From assembly GCF_001894825.1 (NCBI RefSeq), contig NZ_BCWY01000025.1:1-64000 (forward strand): a DNA stretch of 64,000 nucleotides, in the 5' to 3' direction. Position numbers and translations under genes: made by a program. Of the stretch, positions 34,948-43,800 are shown piece after piece (the first letter of the stretch is position 1; every line of letters starts with the position of its first letter). Source of the DNA: Rhodococcus jostii NBRC 16295. GTDB taxonomy: Bacteria; Actinomycetota; Actinomycetes; Mycobacteriales; Mycobacteriaceae. The notes under the pieces are model-generated. The model was given only the letters and a program-made list of their open reading frames with translations. It ran no database searches and was not told the DNA's origin.

Positions 34948-35672
34948 TTTTTCTTCTCCAGAAACGCAGTCATGCGGTCGTGTTTGTCGCGGCTCTCGAA
35001 CAGCACCGCCTGGGCGATGTCGTCGGCGAACGGGTGCGAACCCGGGGCGTCGACGATCATCTTCGTCAGCTTGAGCGCCAGCGGCGCCGACCGGCTGATG
35101 CGGTCGATGACCTTGTGCGCTGCGTCGATGTGCTCACCGGGGGCGACGACGCTCATGACGAGTCCGCTGCGCAGCGCGTCCTGCGCGTCGAGGTTCCGGC
35201 CGCCGAGGAGGACCTGCTTGGCGACGGACTTGCCGACCAGTTCGGGCAGCCGGTAGCTGGCGCCGGCCGCGGCCATGATGCCCAGCCCCGGCTCCGGGTT
35301 CCCGAAGACCGCGGTCTCGGTGGCGATGCGGATGTCGCAGGCGTAGGACAGTTCGGCGCCGCCGCCGAGCGCGTACCCGCTCACCGCGGCGACGGTGGGC
35401 AGCGGCAGCTTCGCGATGCGGTCGAACAGGTTGCGGTTGATGCCGGCGAACGCCTCGTCGCGGCCGCGTTCGCGTAGTTCCGCGATGTCGGCGCCGCCGG
35501 CGAAGTGGTCGCCCTCGCCGGTCAGCAGCATCGGCTTGGGCGTCGCCTCCAGAGTCGCGCACACCTCGTGCAGTTCGGAGATCATCTCCGCGTTGATGGC
35601 GTTGCGCTGCGCGGGGCGGTGCAGCGTGACCACCACGCGGTCGTCGCGGTCCTCGACCTTCAGTGTGTTCAC
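34944..35672 (-). CDS. paaF: Enoyl-CoA hydratase, PaaF-like
   Basis: 242 residues from GTG 35672, which overlaps the upstream thiolase stop (GTGA). Crotonase features are FAGGADIAELRERG and SGYALGGGAELSYACDIRIA, with the second active-site glutamate in NPEPGLGIM. It hydrates 2,3-dehydroadipyl-CoA in the lower phenylacetate pathway. It is translationally coupled on both sides. Confidence 0.88.
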   Translation of the reverse strand: MNTLKVEDRDDRVVVTLHRPAQRNAINAEMISELHEVCATLEATPKPMLLTGEGDHFAGGADIAELRERGRDEAFAGINRNLFDRIAKLPLPTVAAVSGYALGGGAELSYACDIRIATETAVFGNPEPGLGIMAAAGASYRLPELVGKSVAKQVLLGGRNLDAQDALRSGLVMSVVAPGEHIDAAHKVIDRISRSAPLALKLTKMIVDAPGSHPFADDIAQAVLFESRDKHDRMTAFLEKKK

Positions 35673-36889
35673 GGCGCCTCGATCAGCATCGCGACACCCT
35701 GGCCGACACCCACGCACAGCGTGGCCAGCCCGCGGCGGGTGCCTTCGCGTTCCATCCGGCCGAGCAGCGTCAGCAGAATCCGCGCACCCGAGCAACCCAG
35801 CGGATGGCCGAGTGCGATGGCGCCGCCGTCGGCGTTGACGATGCTCTCGTCCAGCTTCAGCTGCCGGATCACTCCCAGCGACTGCGCCGCGAAGGCCTCG
35901 TTCAGTTCGGCGGCGCCGAGGTCGGACACGGACCAGTTGGCGCGGGCGAGCGCCTTCCTTGTGGCCGGGACGGGGCCCAGGCCCATGACGTTGGGGGCGA
36001 TGCCCGCGCTCGCGCTGGTGACGATGCGGCCGCGGACGGTCAGTCCGTACTTCTCCACCGCCGCCTCGCCGGCGACGACCAGGGCCGCGGCGCCGTCCGA
36101 GAGGGACGAGGACGAGCCGGCGGTCACGATGCCGTCCTTGCGGAACACCGGCTTCAGCGTGCCCAGCTTCTCCAGAGTGGTGCCCCGTCGCGGCGTCTCG
36201 TCGGCGGTGAGTTCACCGTCGCGCAGCGGCACGGGAACGATCTCCCGCTCGAACCGGCCCGCGTCGACCGCCGCGATCGCGCGTTCCTGGCTGCGCAGCG
36301 CGAAGGCGTCGCTCTCGGCGCGGGTGATGCCCTCGAGCGCGGCGACCTCCTCGGCCGTCTCGCCCATCGACAGCGTCACCTTGCGCACGTCCGGTCCGGC
36401 GCCGGCCGGAACATCGCGGTCGGCGGCGGCGAACCGCGGGTTCGTGAAGCGCCAGCCGAGCGAGGTGTCGGCGACCTCGCCGGGACGCGCCCACGGGGTG
36501 CCCGGCTTGGCCATCACCCAGGGTGCGCGGGTCATCGACTCGACGCCGCCGGCGATCACGATGTCGGCCTCGCCGCTGCGGATGGTGTGCGCGGCCGACG
36601 CTACGGCGGTCAGCCCGCTCGCGCACAGCCGGTTCACCGTGTAGCCGGGCACGCTGTCGGGCAGACCCGCGAGCAGCACGGCCATCCGCGCGACGTCGCG
36701 GTTGTCCTCACCGGCCTGGTTGGCGGCACCGAGGATCACCTCGTCGACGGCCTCGCCCGGGATTCCGGCCCGGCGGGCGGCCTCGGCCACGACGAGACCG
36801 GCAAGGTCGTCGGGGCGCACTCCTGCGAGCGCTCCGCCGTACCGACCCTGCGGGGTACGGGCTCCGTCCACCAGAAACACTTCGGCCAC
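35669..36889 (-). CDS. paaJ: 3-oxoadipyl-CoA/3-oxo-5,6-dehydrosuberyl-CoA thiolase
   Basis: 406 residues from GTG 36889, which has AAGGAG seven bases ahead; another in-frame GTG at 36904 has no such site. Thiolase features: nucleophilic cysteine in NRLCASGLTAVASA, the GHPLGCSGARI histidine/cysteine block near the end. It performs both thiolytic steps of the phenylacetate pathway and may also serve beta-ketoadipate metabolism (PcaF-like). It heads the paaJFHG group and is divergent from paaZ. Confidence 0.9.
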   Translation of the reverse strand: MAEVFLVDGARTPQGRYGGALAGVRPDDLAGLVVAEAARRAGIPGEAVDEVILGAANQAGEDNRDVARMAVLLAGLPDSVPGYTVNRLCASGLTAVASAAHTIRSGEADIVIAGGVESMTRAPWVMAKPGTPWARPGEVADTSLGWRFTNPRFAAADRDVPAGAGPDVRKVTLSMGETAEEVAALEGITRAESDAFALRSQERAIAAVDAGRFEREIVPVPLRDGELTADETPRRGTTLEKLGTLKPVFRKDGIVTAGSSSSLSDGAAALVVAGEAAVEKYGLTVRGRIVTSASAGIAPNVMGLGPVPATRKALARANWSVSDLGAAELNEAFAAQSLGVIRQLKLDESIVNADGGAIALGHPLGCSGARILLTLLGRMEREGTRRGLATLCVGVGQGVAMLIEAP

Positions 36890-36924
36890 AGTCTTCTCCT
36901 TCACGGGGGTGCCGTCTATTAATA

Positions 36925-36938
36925 ACCGAATCTTCGGT
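36925..36938. promoter_or_regulatory. PaaR-type operator candidate at the paaJ promoter
   Basis: ACCGAATCTTCGGT, a match to ACCG-N6-CGGT, 36 bases upstream of the thiolase start. Confidence 0.58.
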
Positions 36939-37020
36939 CGGTACGCAAGGGGAGGTGGTGGCCGGGTTGTTGCAATCCGACCTTGACAACCAGCGGCTAC
37001 TACAGCGATTCTGTTAACCG

Positions 37021-37034
37021 ACCGAACGTACGGT
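37021..37034. promoter_or_regulatory. PaaR-type operator candidate at the paaZ promoter
   Basis: ACCGAACGTACGGT matches ACCG-N6-CGGT and also has the central CG of the Corynebacterium PaaR consensus. It is 15 bases upstream of the paaZ start, close to or overlapping the expected transcription start, which suits repression. Confidence 0.62.
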
Positions 37035-37048
37035 GAAATGGAGTTGTC

Positions 37049-39088
37049 GTGAGCAAGTTACTGGAAAGCTACGCTGCCGGACGCTGGTACACCGCGCCCG
37101 ACGAAGGAACGCCGCTGCTGAGCGCCGTCGACGGCTCCGAGGTGGCGCGCATCTCCGCGACCGGACTCGACCTCGGCGAGATGGTGACCTACGCCCGCGA
37201 AGTCGGCGGACCGGCGCTGGCGAAGCTGACCTTCCACGAGCGCGCCGCCGCCCTCAAGGCGCTCGCACTGACGCTCATGGCCGGAAAGGACGAGTTCTAC
37301 GCCCTCTCCACCTCGACCGGCGCCACCACGCGCGATTCCGGTGTCGACATCGACGGCGGCTTCGGCACCCTCCTCAGCTACGCGAGCAAGGCCCGGCGCG
37401 AGCTCCCCAACGACACCGTCTACCTCGACGGCGCGGTCGAACAGCTGGGCAAGAAGGGCACGTTCCTCGGCCAGCACGTCTACACCTCCCGTCGCGGCGT
37501 CGCCGTCCAGATCAACGCCTTCAACTTCCCCGTGTGGGGTTTCCTCGAGAAGCTCGCACCCGCATTCATCGCCGGCGTCCCGTCGATCGTGAAGCCCGCG
37601 AGCCAGTCGGCGTACCTCACCGAACTGGTGTTCCGTCGCATCATCGAAACCGGGCTGCTGCCGGAGGGTTCGGTCCAGCTGCTGTCGGGGAGCGCCCGCG
37701 GGCTGCTCGACCACCTCGGCGGGCAGGACTCCGTGGCGTTCACCGGATCCGCCGACACCGCCGCCACCCTGCGCGCGCACCCGAACGTCGTCGGTGAGGG
37801 CGTGCACTTCAACGCCGAGGCCGATTCGCTCAACGCGTCCATCCTCGGCTCCGACGTCGAACCCGGCAGCGACGAATTCGACCTCTACGTCAAACAGCTC
37901 GTCACCGAGATGACGGTGAAGGCCGGCCAGAAGTGCACCGCCATCCGCCGCGCCTTCGTGCCGACCGCCCTGATGGACGACGTCATCGCCGCCGCCGAGG
38001 CCCGGCTGTCGCGCGTCGTCGTCGGCGACCCCGACGCCGACGGTGTCACGATGGGTGCGCTCGCCAGCCTCGAACAGCGCGACGAGGTCCTGAAATCGCT
38101 TCGCGGACTCACCAAGTCGGCGCAGATCGTTTTCGGCGACCCCGACAACTTCGACGTGGTGGGTGCCGACAAGGCGACGGGCGCGTTCCTGCCGCCGATC
38201 CTGCTGCGGTCCGACGACAAGGACGCCACCGAACCCCACGACATCGAGGCGTTCGGTCCCGTCAGCACCGTCATCGGCTACGACGGGACCGACGAGGTGA
38301 TCGCACTCGCCGCCCGCGGCAAGGGCAGCCTCGTCGCCTCCCTCGTCACCCGCGATTCCGCACTCGCCCGCGACATCGTGCTGGGCCTCGCCCCGTTCCA
38401 CGGCCGCGTCCTCGTCCTCAACCGCGACGACGCGAAGGAGTCCACCGGTCACGGTTCGCCGTTGCCCGTCCTCGTGCACGGCGGCCCCGGACGTGCAGGT
38501 GGCGGTGAGGAACTCGGCGGCATCCGCGGCATCCTGCACCACATGCAGCGCACCGCGGTCCAGGCCACCCCCGACATCCTGACCGCGGTCGGGAACCGCT
38601 GGGTCACCGGCTCGCAGCGCCACGACGACGGCGTGCACCCGTTCCGGAAGAACCTCGCGCAGTTGCGGATCGGCGACACCATCGTCGGCGGTCCCCGTCA
38701 GGTCACCCTCGCCGACATCGACCACTTCGCCGAATTCACCGGCGACACGTTCTACGCGCACACCGACCCCGAGGCGGCCGCCGCCAACCCGCTGTTCGGC
38801 GGCATCGTCGCCCACGGGTACCTGGTGGTCTCCCTCGCCGCCGGTCTGTTCGTCGACCCCGATCCCGGCCCGGTGCTCGCCAACTTCGGCGTCGACAACC
38901 TGCGCTTCCTCACCCCCGTCAAGGCCGACGACACTCTCACCGTCACCCTCACCGCCAAGCTCATCACCCCGCGCAGCAGCGCGGACTACGGTGAAGTGCG
39001 CTGGGACGCAGTCGTGGTCAACCAGGACGGCGATCCCGTCGCCACCTACGACGTTCTCACCCTCGTCGCCAAAGGAGAAAACGCATGA
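37049..39088 (+). CDS. paaZ: Bifunctional oxepin-CoA hydrolase / semialdehyde dehydrogenase
   Basis: 679 residues, the PaaZ fusion length. The N-terminal aldehyde dehydrogenase domain (to about residue 520) has the catalytic cysteine in KAGQKCTAIRR. The C-terminal MaoC hot-dog domain has the hydratase pair in DHFAEFTGDTFYAH. It opens the oxepin-CoA ring and oxidises the resulting semialdehyde. Start is GTG 37049. Its stop overlaps the next ATG by four bases. Confidence 0.95.
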   Translation: MSKLLESYAAGRWYTAPDEGTPLLSAVDGSEVARISATGLDLGEMVTYAREVGGPALAKLTFHERAAALKALALTLMAGKDEFYALSTSTGATTRDSGVDIDGGFGTLLSYASKARRELPNDTVYLDGAVEQLGKKGTFLGQHVYTSRRGVAVQINAFNFPVWGFLEKLAPAFIAGVPSIVKPASQSAYLTELVFRRIIETGLLPEGSVQLLSGSARGLLDHLGGQDSVAFTGSADTAATLRAHPNVVGEGVHFNAEADSLNASILGSDVEPGSDEFDLYVKQLVTEMTVKAGQKCTAIRRAFVPTALMDDVIAAAEARLSRVVVGDPDADGVTMGALASLEQRDEVLKSLRGLTKSAQIVFGDPDNFDVVGADKATGAFLPPILLRSDDKDATEPHDIEAFGPVSTVIGYDGTDEVIALAARGKGSLVASLVTRDSALARDIVLGLAPFHGRVLVLNRDDAKESTGHGSPLPVLVHGGPGRAGGGEELGGIRGILHHMQRTAVQATPDILTAVGNRWVTGSQRHDDGVHPFRKNLAQLRIGDTIVGGPRQVTLADIDHFAEFTGDTFYAHTDPEAAAANPLFGGIVAHGYLVVSLAAGLFVDPDPGPVLANFGVDNLRFLTPVKADDTLTVTLTAKLITPRSSADYGEVRWDAVVVNQDGDPVATYDVLTLVAKGENA

Positions 39089-39402
39089 GTTTCAAGGTCG
39101 CCGTCTGCTACGGCCAACCCGATGACACCGAGGCGTTCGACGCCTACTACCGCGACACCCACATGCCGCTGGCCCGCAAGATCCCCGGACTGTCCGACTT
39201 CACCTGGGGCAAGTGCAGCGCTCTCGACGGCGGCCAGCCGCCGTACTACGCGATCGCCAGCCTCGTCTTCCCCGACGCCGACAGCATGAAGTCCGGGCTG
39301 CAGTCCGAGGAGATGAAGCAGGCCGGCAAGGACGTCCGCAACTTCGCCACCGGCGGCGTCACCATGTACGTCCAAGAAGAAGAATCCGTCTACAACCAGT
39401 AG
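39085..39402 (+). CDS. EthD-family protein
   Basis: 105 residues of the EthD dimeric alpha-beta barrel family: FDAYYRDTHMPLARKIPGL is the typical H-containing segment. It is coupled to paaZ (ATGA overlap) and followed by paaI after 7 bases, so it belongs to the phenylacetate transcript. EthD proteins assist oxidation or decarboxylation steps in several pathways, but no paa role is known to me. Confidence 0.85.
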   Translation: MSFKVAVCYGQPDDTEAFDAYYRDTHMPLARKIPGLSDFTWGKCSALDGGQPPYYAIASLVFPDADSMKSGLQSEEMKQAGKDVRNFATGGVTMYVQEEESVYNQ

Positions 39403-39409
39403 GAGCACC

Positions 39410-39823
39410 ATGACTGTCGACGCATCCACGGAGTGCCGAATCGCACGGGAGATGTTCGAGGCCGACACCGCATCACAGGCGCTGGGCATCCAGATCCTCG
39501 AACTGACCCCCGGCCACGCGGTCGCGTCGATGGTCGTGGGTGAGACCATGGTCAACGGCCACGGCATCACCCACGGCGGCTTCGTCTTCACCCTCGCCGA
39601 CACCGCCTTCGCGATGGCCTGCAACGGATACGACCTGCCCGCCGTCGCCGCCCGCGCCGACATCCGGTTCCTGGCGGCCACCCGCCTCGGCGACACCCTC
39701 GTCGCCGACGCGGTCGAACGGGCACGCTACGGGCGCAACGGAATCTACGACGTCACCGTCCGGCGCGGCGACGACGTCATCGCCGAGTTCCGTGGCGACA
39801 GTCGTGCGCTCCCGCGCCCGTGA
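39410..39823 (+). CDS. paaI: Hydroxyphenylacetyl-CoA thioesterase PaaI
   Basis: 137 residues of the hot-dog fold with the PaaI-type active site GHGITHGGFVFTLADTAFA (residues about 45-63). It rescues CoA from dead-end hydroxylated phenylacetyl-CoA products. ATG 39410 follows TAGGAGC. The last codons are CGC CCG TGA, followed by a long palindrome. Confidence 0.93.
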   Translation: MTVDASTECRIAREMFEADTASQALGIQILELTPGHAVASMVVGETMVNGHGITHGGFVFTLADTAFAMACNGYDLPAVAARADIRFLAATRLGDTLVADAVERARYGRNGIYDVTVRRGDDVIAEFRGDSRALPRP

Positions 39824-39826
39824 GCA

Positions 39827-39898
39827 CTGTGCGCTTCGCGCCTGTGAGTACTTATTAACCGCGGGACGTTAACAAGTACTCACGGGGGCGAGCGCACA
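39827..39898. repeat. Palindromic repeat, copy A (terminator-like)
   Basis: Core arms GTGAGTACTTATTAAC (39844-39859) and the matching 39868-39883, one mismatch, loop CGCGGGAC. Outer arms continue through TGTGCGCT...AGCGCACA to give a very long hairpin. It follows paaI and ends immediately before the next start codon. A second, inverted copy lies at 40775-40824. Confidence 0.8.
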
Positions 39899-40783
39899 AT
39901 GAGTTCGAAGATTCTGGAGTTCGCTGTCGCCGACGAGAGGTCGGGGCCGTATGCGATCACGGCCGGGCCCGACCAGGCCTTGTGGCTGACACTCGTCCAC
40001 GCCGGTCGAATCGCGCGCCTCACCTTCGACGGCGACGTCGCGACGTATCCGCTCGACACCGCGGATTGCGGGCCCACCATCATCACGTCCGGTCCGGACG
40101 ACGCCCTGTGGTTCACGCGGTTCCGCGACCACCGGATCGGACGGATGACGTCGAACGGCGTGACCGATTCCTTCAGGACCCCAACCCCTGACAGCGGCCC
40201 GTTCGGGATCGTCACAGGCCCGGACGGCGCATTGTGGTTCACCGAGACGAGTGCCGACCGGATCGGACGGATCACTACCGACGGGCAGATTACCGAGTTC
40301 CCGCTGCCCACGGACGGCGGGTTCCCTTCGGCGATCACGTCGGGACCGGACGACGCGCTGTGGTTCACCCTCAACCAGGCGAACGCGATCGGCCGTATCG
40401 ACGTCGACGGCAACGTCGTGGTGCATTCTCTGCCCACGCCCACCGCCGGGCCGGTGGGAATCACCCGCGGGACCGACGACACGCTGTGGTTCGTCGAGAT
40501 CGGCGCCGGGCAGATCGGCCGGATCTCCGTCCACGGCCGGATCGACGAGTTCGCACTCCCGGACAGCTCGGCCCGACCTCACGCCATCGTCGCCGACCCC
40601 GACGGCGGTTGCTGGTTCACCGAATGGGGCGCAAACCGCATCGGGCACGTCGGGTCGGGAGGCGACATCACCGAATACGACTTACCAACACCGTCTTCGG
40701 AGCCGCACGGGATCGCTGTGGGACCGGACGGTGCGGTCTGGGTGGCGCTGGAGATCGGACGAGTTGCTTGCCTACGCCCGTGA
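39899..40783 (+). CDS. Virginiamycin B lyase-like beta-propeller protein
   Basis: 294 residues made of seven repeats of about 42 residues, each with a G-P-D-x-x-L/W-F-T blade strand and an x-x-I-G-R strand. That is the seven-bladed propeller of Vgb. Histidines in RPHAI and EPHGI, and the glutamate in WVALEIG near the end, sit where Vgb has catalytic residues. Vgb linearises streptogramin B antibiotics; chromosomal relatives often have unknown roles, so resistance is not established. It has no convincing ribosome site, since copy A of the palindrome ends at its ATG, and its TGA is inside copy B. Confidence 0.82.
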   Translation: MSSKILEFAVADERSGPYAITAGPDQALWLTLVHAGRIARLTFDGDVATYPLDTADCGPTIITSGPDDALWFTRFRDHRIGRMTSNGVTDSFRTPTPDSGPFGIVTGPDGALWFTETSADRIGRITTDGQITEFPLPTDGGFPSAITSGPDDALWFTLNQANAIGRIDVDGNVVVHSLPTPTAGPVGITRGTDDTLWFVEIGAGQIGRISVHGRIDEFALPDSSARPHAIVADPDGGCWFTEWGANRIGHVGSGGDITEYDLPTPSSEPHGIAVGPDGAVWVALEIGRVACLRP

Positions 40784-40824
40784 GTACTTATTAACCGCGG
40801 GACGTTAATAAGTACTCACGGGCG
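40775..40824. repeat. Palindromic repeat, copy B, carrying two stop codons
   Basis: Perfect 21-bp arms (40775-40795 and 40804-40824) with the same CGCGGGAC loop as copy A. The TGA of the propeller gene (40781-40783) lies in the left arm and the TGA of the convergent helicase (40816-40818) in the right arm; both proteins end Arg-Pro-stop from CGCCCGTGA. The flanking GCGCTTCGCGCC-type sequence shows that copies A and B are inverted relative to each other. Confidence 0.85.
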
Positions 40825-43800
40825 CGAAGCGCCTATGGGGGCGGCGTGCTTTCCGCGCTCGGACGCGGCGGCGGCATCGCGGGCCGCCCGTTCGGTGGCG
40901 GCGGCCTCGATGGCGAGCGCGTGGTCGACCGCGTGCGGTGCGATGCCCAGGTTGTCCAACGTGTCCCACAGGCTCGACAGCGCGGTCTTCGGGTCGAGGT
41001 AGTACTCCGACTCGCGGACCCGCCAGAACGTCCAGCCGCACCGCTTGAGTTCCTGCTCCCGTTCGAGGTCCGCGATCCGCTGCTCCGGGGTGGTCGAGAA
41101 GGCGTCGCCGTCGCATTCGACGGCGAGTCTCATCGTGCCGCCGGTGACGACGAGGTCGATGCGCCGATTGTTCACCTCGACTTGCGAATTGACGTGATAG
41201 CCGCGTTCTGCGATGTCGTTGAACACCCGCTGCTCGAGCAGGCTGTCGAACGGCGGAATCCGCACGTCGCGGTCGACGTCCTGCGGCATCGGGTCGGCGG
41301 GCGCCGGCGACGTCGACATCATGTAGCTGAGCAGGGAGTTGCGCAGGTCGGCGCGTTTCAGTTCGTCGACGGTGACGGAGTGGAACAGCCACAGCTGATC
41401 CTGCGCCCGTGACGCGGCGACGTTGAACCGCCTCTTGTACTGGTTGGCCGTCAGCGGTGCGAAGTTCTGTTCGGGCGCCACGACCATCGACAGGAAGACG
41501 ACGCTCCGTTCGTCGCCCTGGAAGTCCGGCGGTGTCCCGACCCGCAGTCGCCGCTGCTCCCACTGCTCGATGCCGATGCGCTTGACGAGTTCGGTGCGGA
41601 TGGCGTCGACCTGGGATTGTCCCTGCAGCACGACGATTCCGAATGTCTTGCCGTCGTAGCGGGGGTCGACGAGGCATTCGATGAGCTGGTCGACGAGGGC
41701 GGCGGCCTCGACGTGGTTGGTCAGGCTCGAATCCCGGCCCGACACGGCGGCGTCGGATACGTACGTATGTTTCAGCGGCGGAAGCCGATCCGCTCCGAAC
41801 TGCCGCACCGGGACTAGCGGCAGCTCGCCGTAGAACTGGGTGCTCGACCAGTTGATGATCTCGGGCATCGAGCGGAAGTGCTCGCGGAGCCGGACCACCT
41901 GCCCGAAGCTGGTGCGCAGGATCGAGAACAGGCTCGACCGCGGCGTGAGCGTGGCCTGGACGTATTCGGGCAGGTCCGGCAGGTAGGCGTCGAGCCGGGT
42001 GAACACGTCGTCGAGGGTGCCGTTGGTGGGGATGTCGGCGGGTGCGCACTGCTTGTCGTCGCCGACGACGATCACCCGCGGTGCCAGCCACAGCAGGAAC
42101 AGGTTGGTGATGTCGGCCTGGCTGGCCTCGTCGACGATGACGACGTCGAAGCTGCCCGGCACGGGCGGGATCGACGCGAGCACCTGCTGCAGCGGCATCA
42201 CCCATGCGGGGACGGCGCCCTGCGCCTCACCCATCGCGGAACGTGCTGCGCTGCGGTACTTCTCGGCGTACTTGCCGGCGCCCGCGCCGATGCTCGAGAT
42301 GTGTTCGCGGTACGTCTGCAGTGCCCGGACCTGATCTGCCGTCAGGTGTTCGAGGCAGTCGCGCCACGCGGTGGCCGCGGCGAGCCGTGCCGTCAGGTGC
42401 GCGAGATCCGCGTCGACGGCATTGAGTTCCGCTTCCAGTTCCTGCTCTCGACCGGCCCGGTGCTGCTCGGTGACCCATTGGCGGGCGCGGCGCCACGCCC
42501 AGGCCTCCGACATCTGCCAGCTCATCTCGTCCCACTCGGTGAGCGCCGCCGTCCGGCGCACCAACTCGTACAGGGCCGGGGCGACGGGTGAGAGTCGTTC
42601 GGACAGTTCGTCGAAGAGCCGCTGGTCCTGCTGCTCGACGCGCGCGATCGCGTAGCGGGTGAGGGCGTCCGAGAGGGCCGCGTTGTCGGCCTGGTCGAGC
42701 GCCGCCACCAGGGCAGTGCCTTCCGGCGACGGTCCCGCGTCGACCTCGGTGGACACGGCGGAGACGATGGTGTCGAGCGCGGCCCGCGCATCGTCCACAT
42801 CGGCGCGCGTGGTGATGGCCTCCGCGGCCCCGGCCACCGCGGTGGCGTCGGCGAGGTTGCGGATCCGCGGCGCGTTCGGCGACAGCGCGAACAGTTCACG
42901 GGCGAGTGCGTCGCGGGCGACGAGGAGGGCGCGCACGCGGGCCACCCGGCCGACGATCATGTTGAGGCTGTCGACTTGGACGGCACGAGAACCGTTCATG
43001 TCCACCGGAATCCGGAGATCGGCCAGCAGTGTGGCGGCGGTCTTCGCTGCGTCGTGGGCGCGCAGGTGCTCGGTCACGAGCCGCACCGAGGCGGCGGTCG
43101 TGGCGGGCACACCGTCGACGACGGCGTCGATGCCGAGTTCTTCGACGGCCTTCTGCTCTTCGCTGCGCCGGAAGCGTGCCTTCCACTCGACGGCACCGGA
43201 TTCCATCGCGACGGCGAACGCGCCCACCGCCTGCAGTGCGGGCCTGGTCATGACGGAGCACTGGACGTCGTGCGCGCCGATGTAGCGGTCGGCAGCCGCG
43301 GCCGCCTCGACGATCGCGGGCAGGGCGTCGAGGCGGCCCCACAGGTGGGTCGCGCGGCCGGAGAGCACCGTGTCGGCGAGGGTCTGGAACTGGCCGTCCA
43401 GGTCGAGGACGTCGTGGGCGCGCGCCTGCAGTTCCTTGCAGTGCCGGCGCACGGTGTACGCGGTCTCGGGGTCGACCCCACCGAGGACCTCCAGCAGATG
43501 CGCCGACTGCGGGGTGTCGATGGGGATGCTGGTCGACGCCCGCGAGCAGAGCCGTTCGAGTTCGGCGCGGTTGGGCAGCAGGGAGTCGAGCGTGGGAAGA
43601 GTCTGCCGGGAGCGCTGCGCACGATCGGGTGACGCCGTCACGCACAGCCGGCGCAGCGTCTCGACCTCGGTGCCAACGAGGGGCGGTTGTTCGCTCAGCA
43701 GCGGTCCGGGGAGCCACTCGTAGGCGTCGTGCAGGCCCATGACCTTGCGGACGATGGTGGCGGCTGTGCCCTCGTACCCGTCTGCGACGGTGTCGTGGTG

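Noticed and set aside
39899..40783. Call of functional streptogramin resistance
   Set aside because: The fold and candidate catalytic residues fit Vgb, but many chromosomal propellers of this type have no resistance role.
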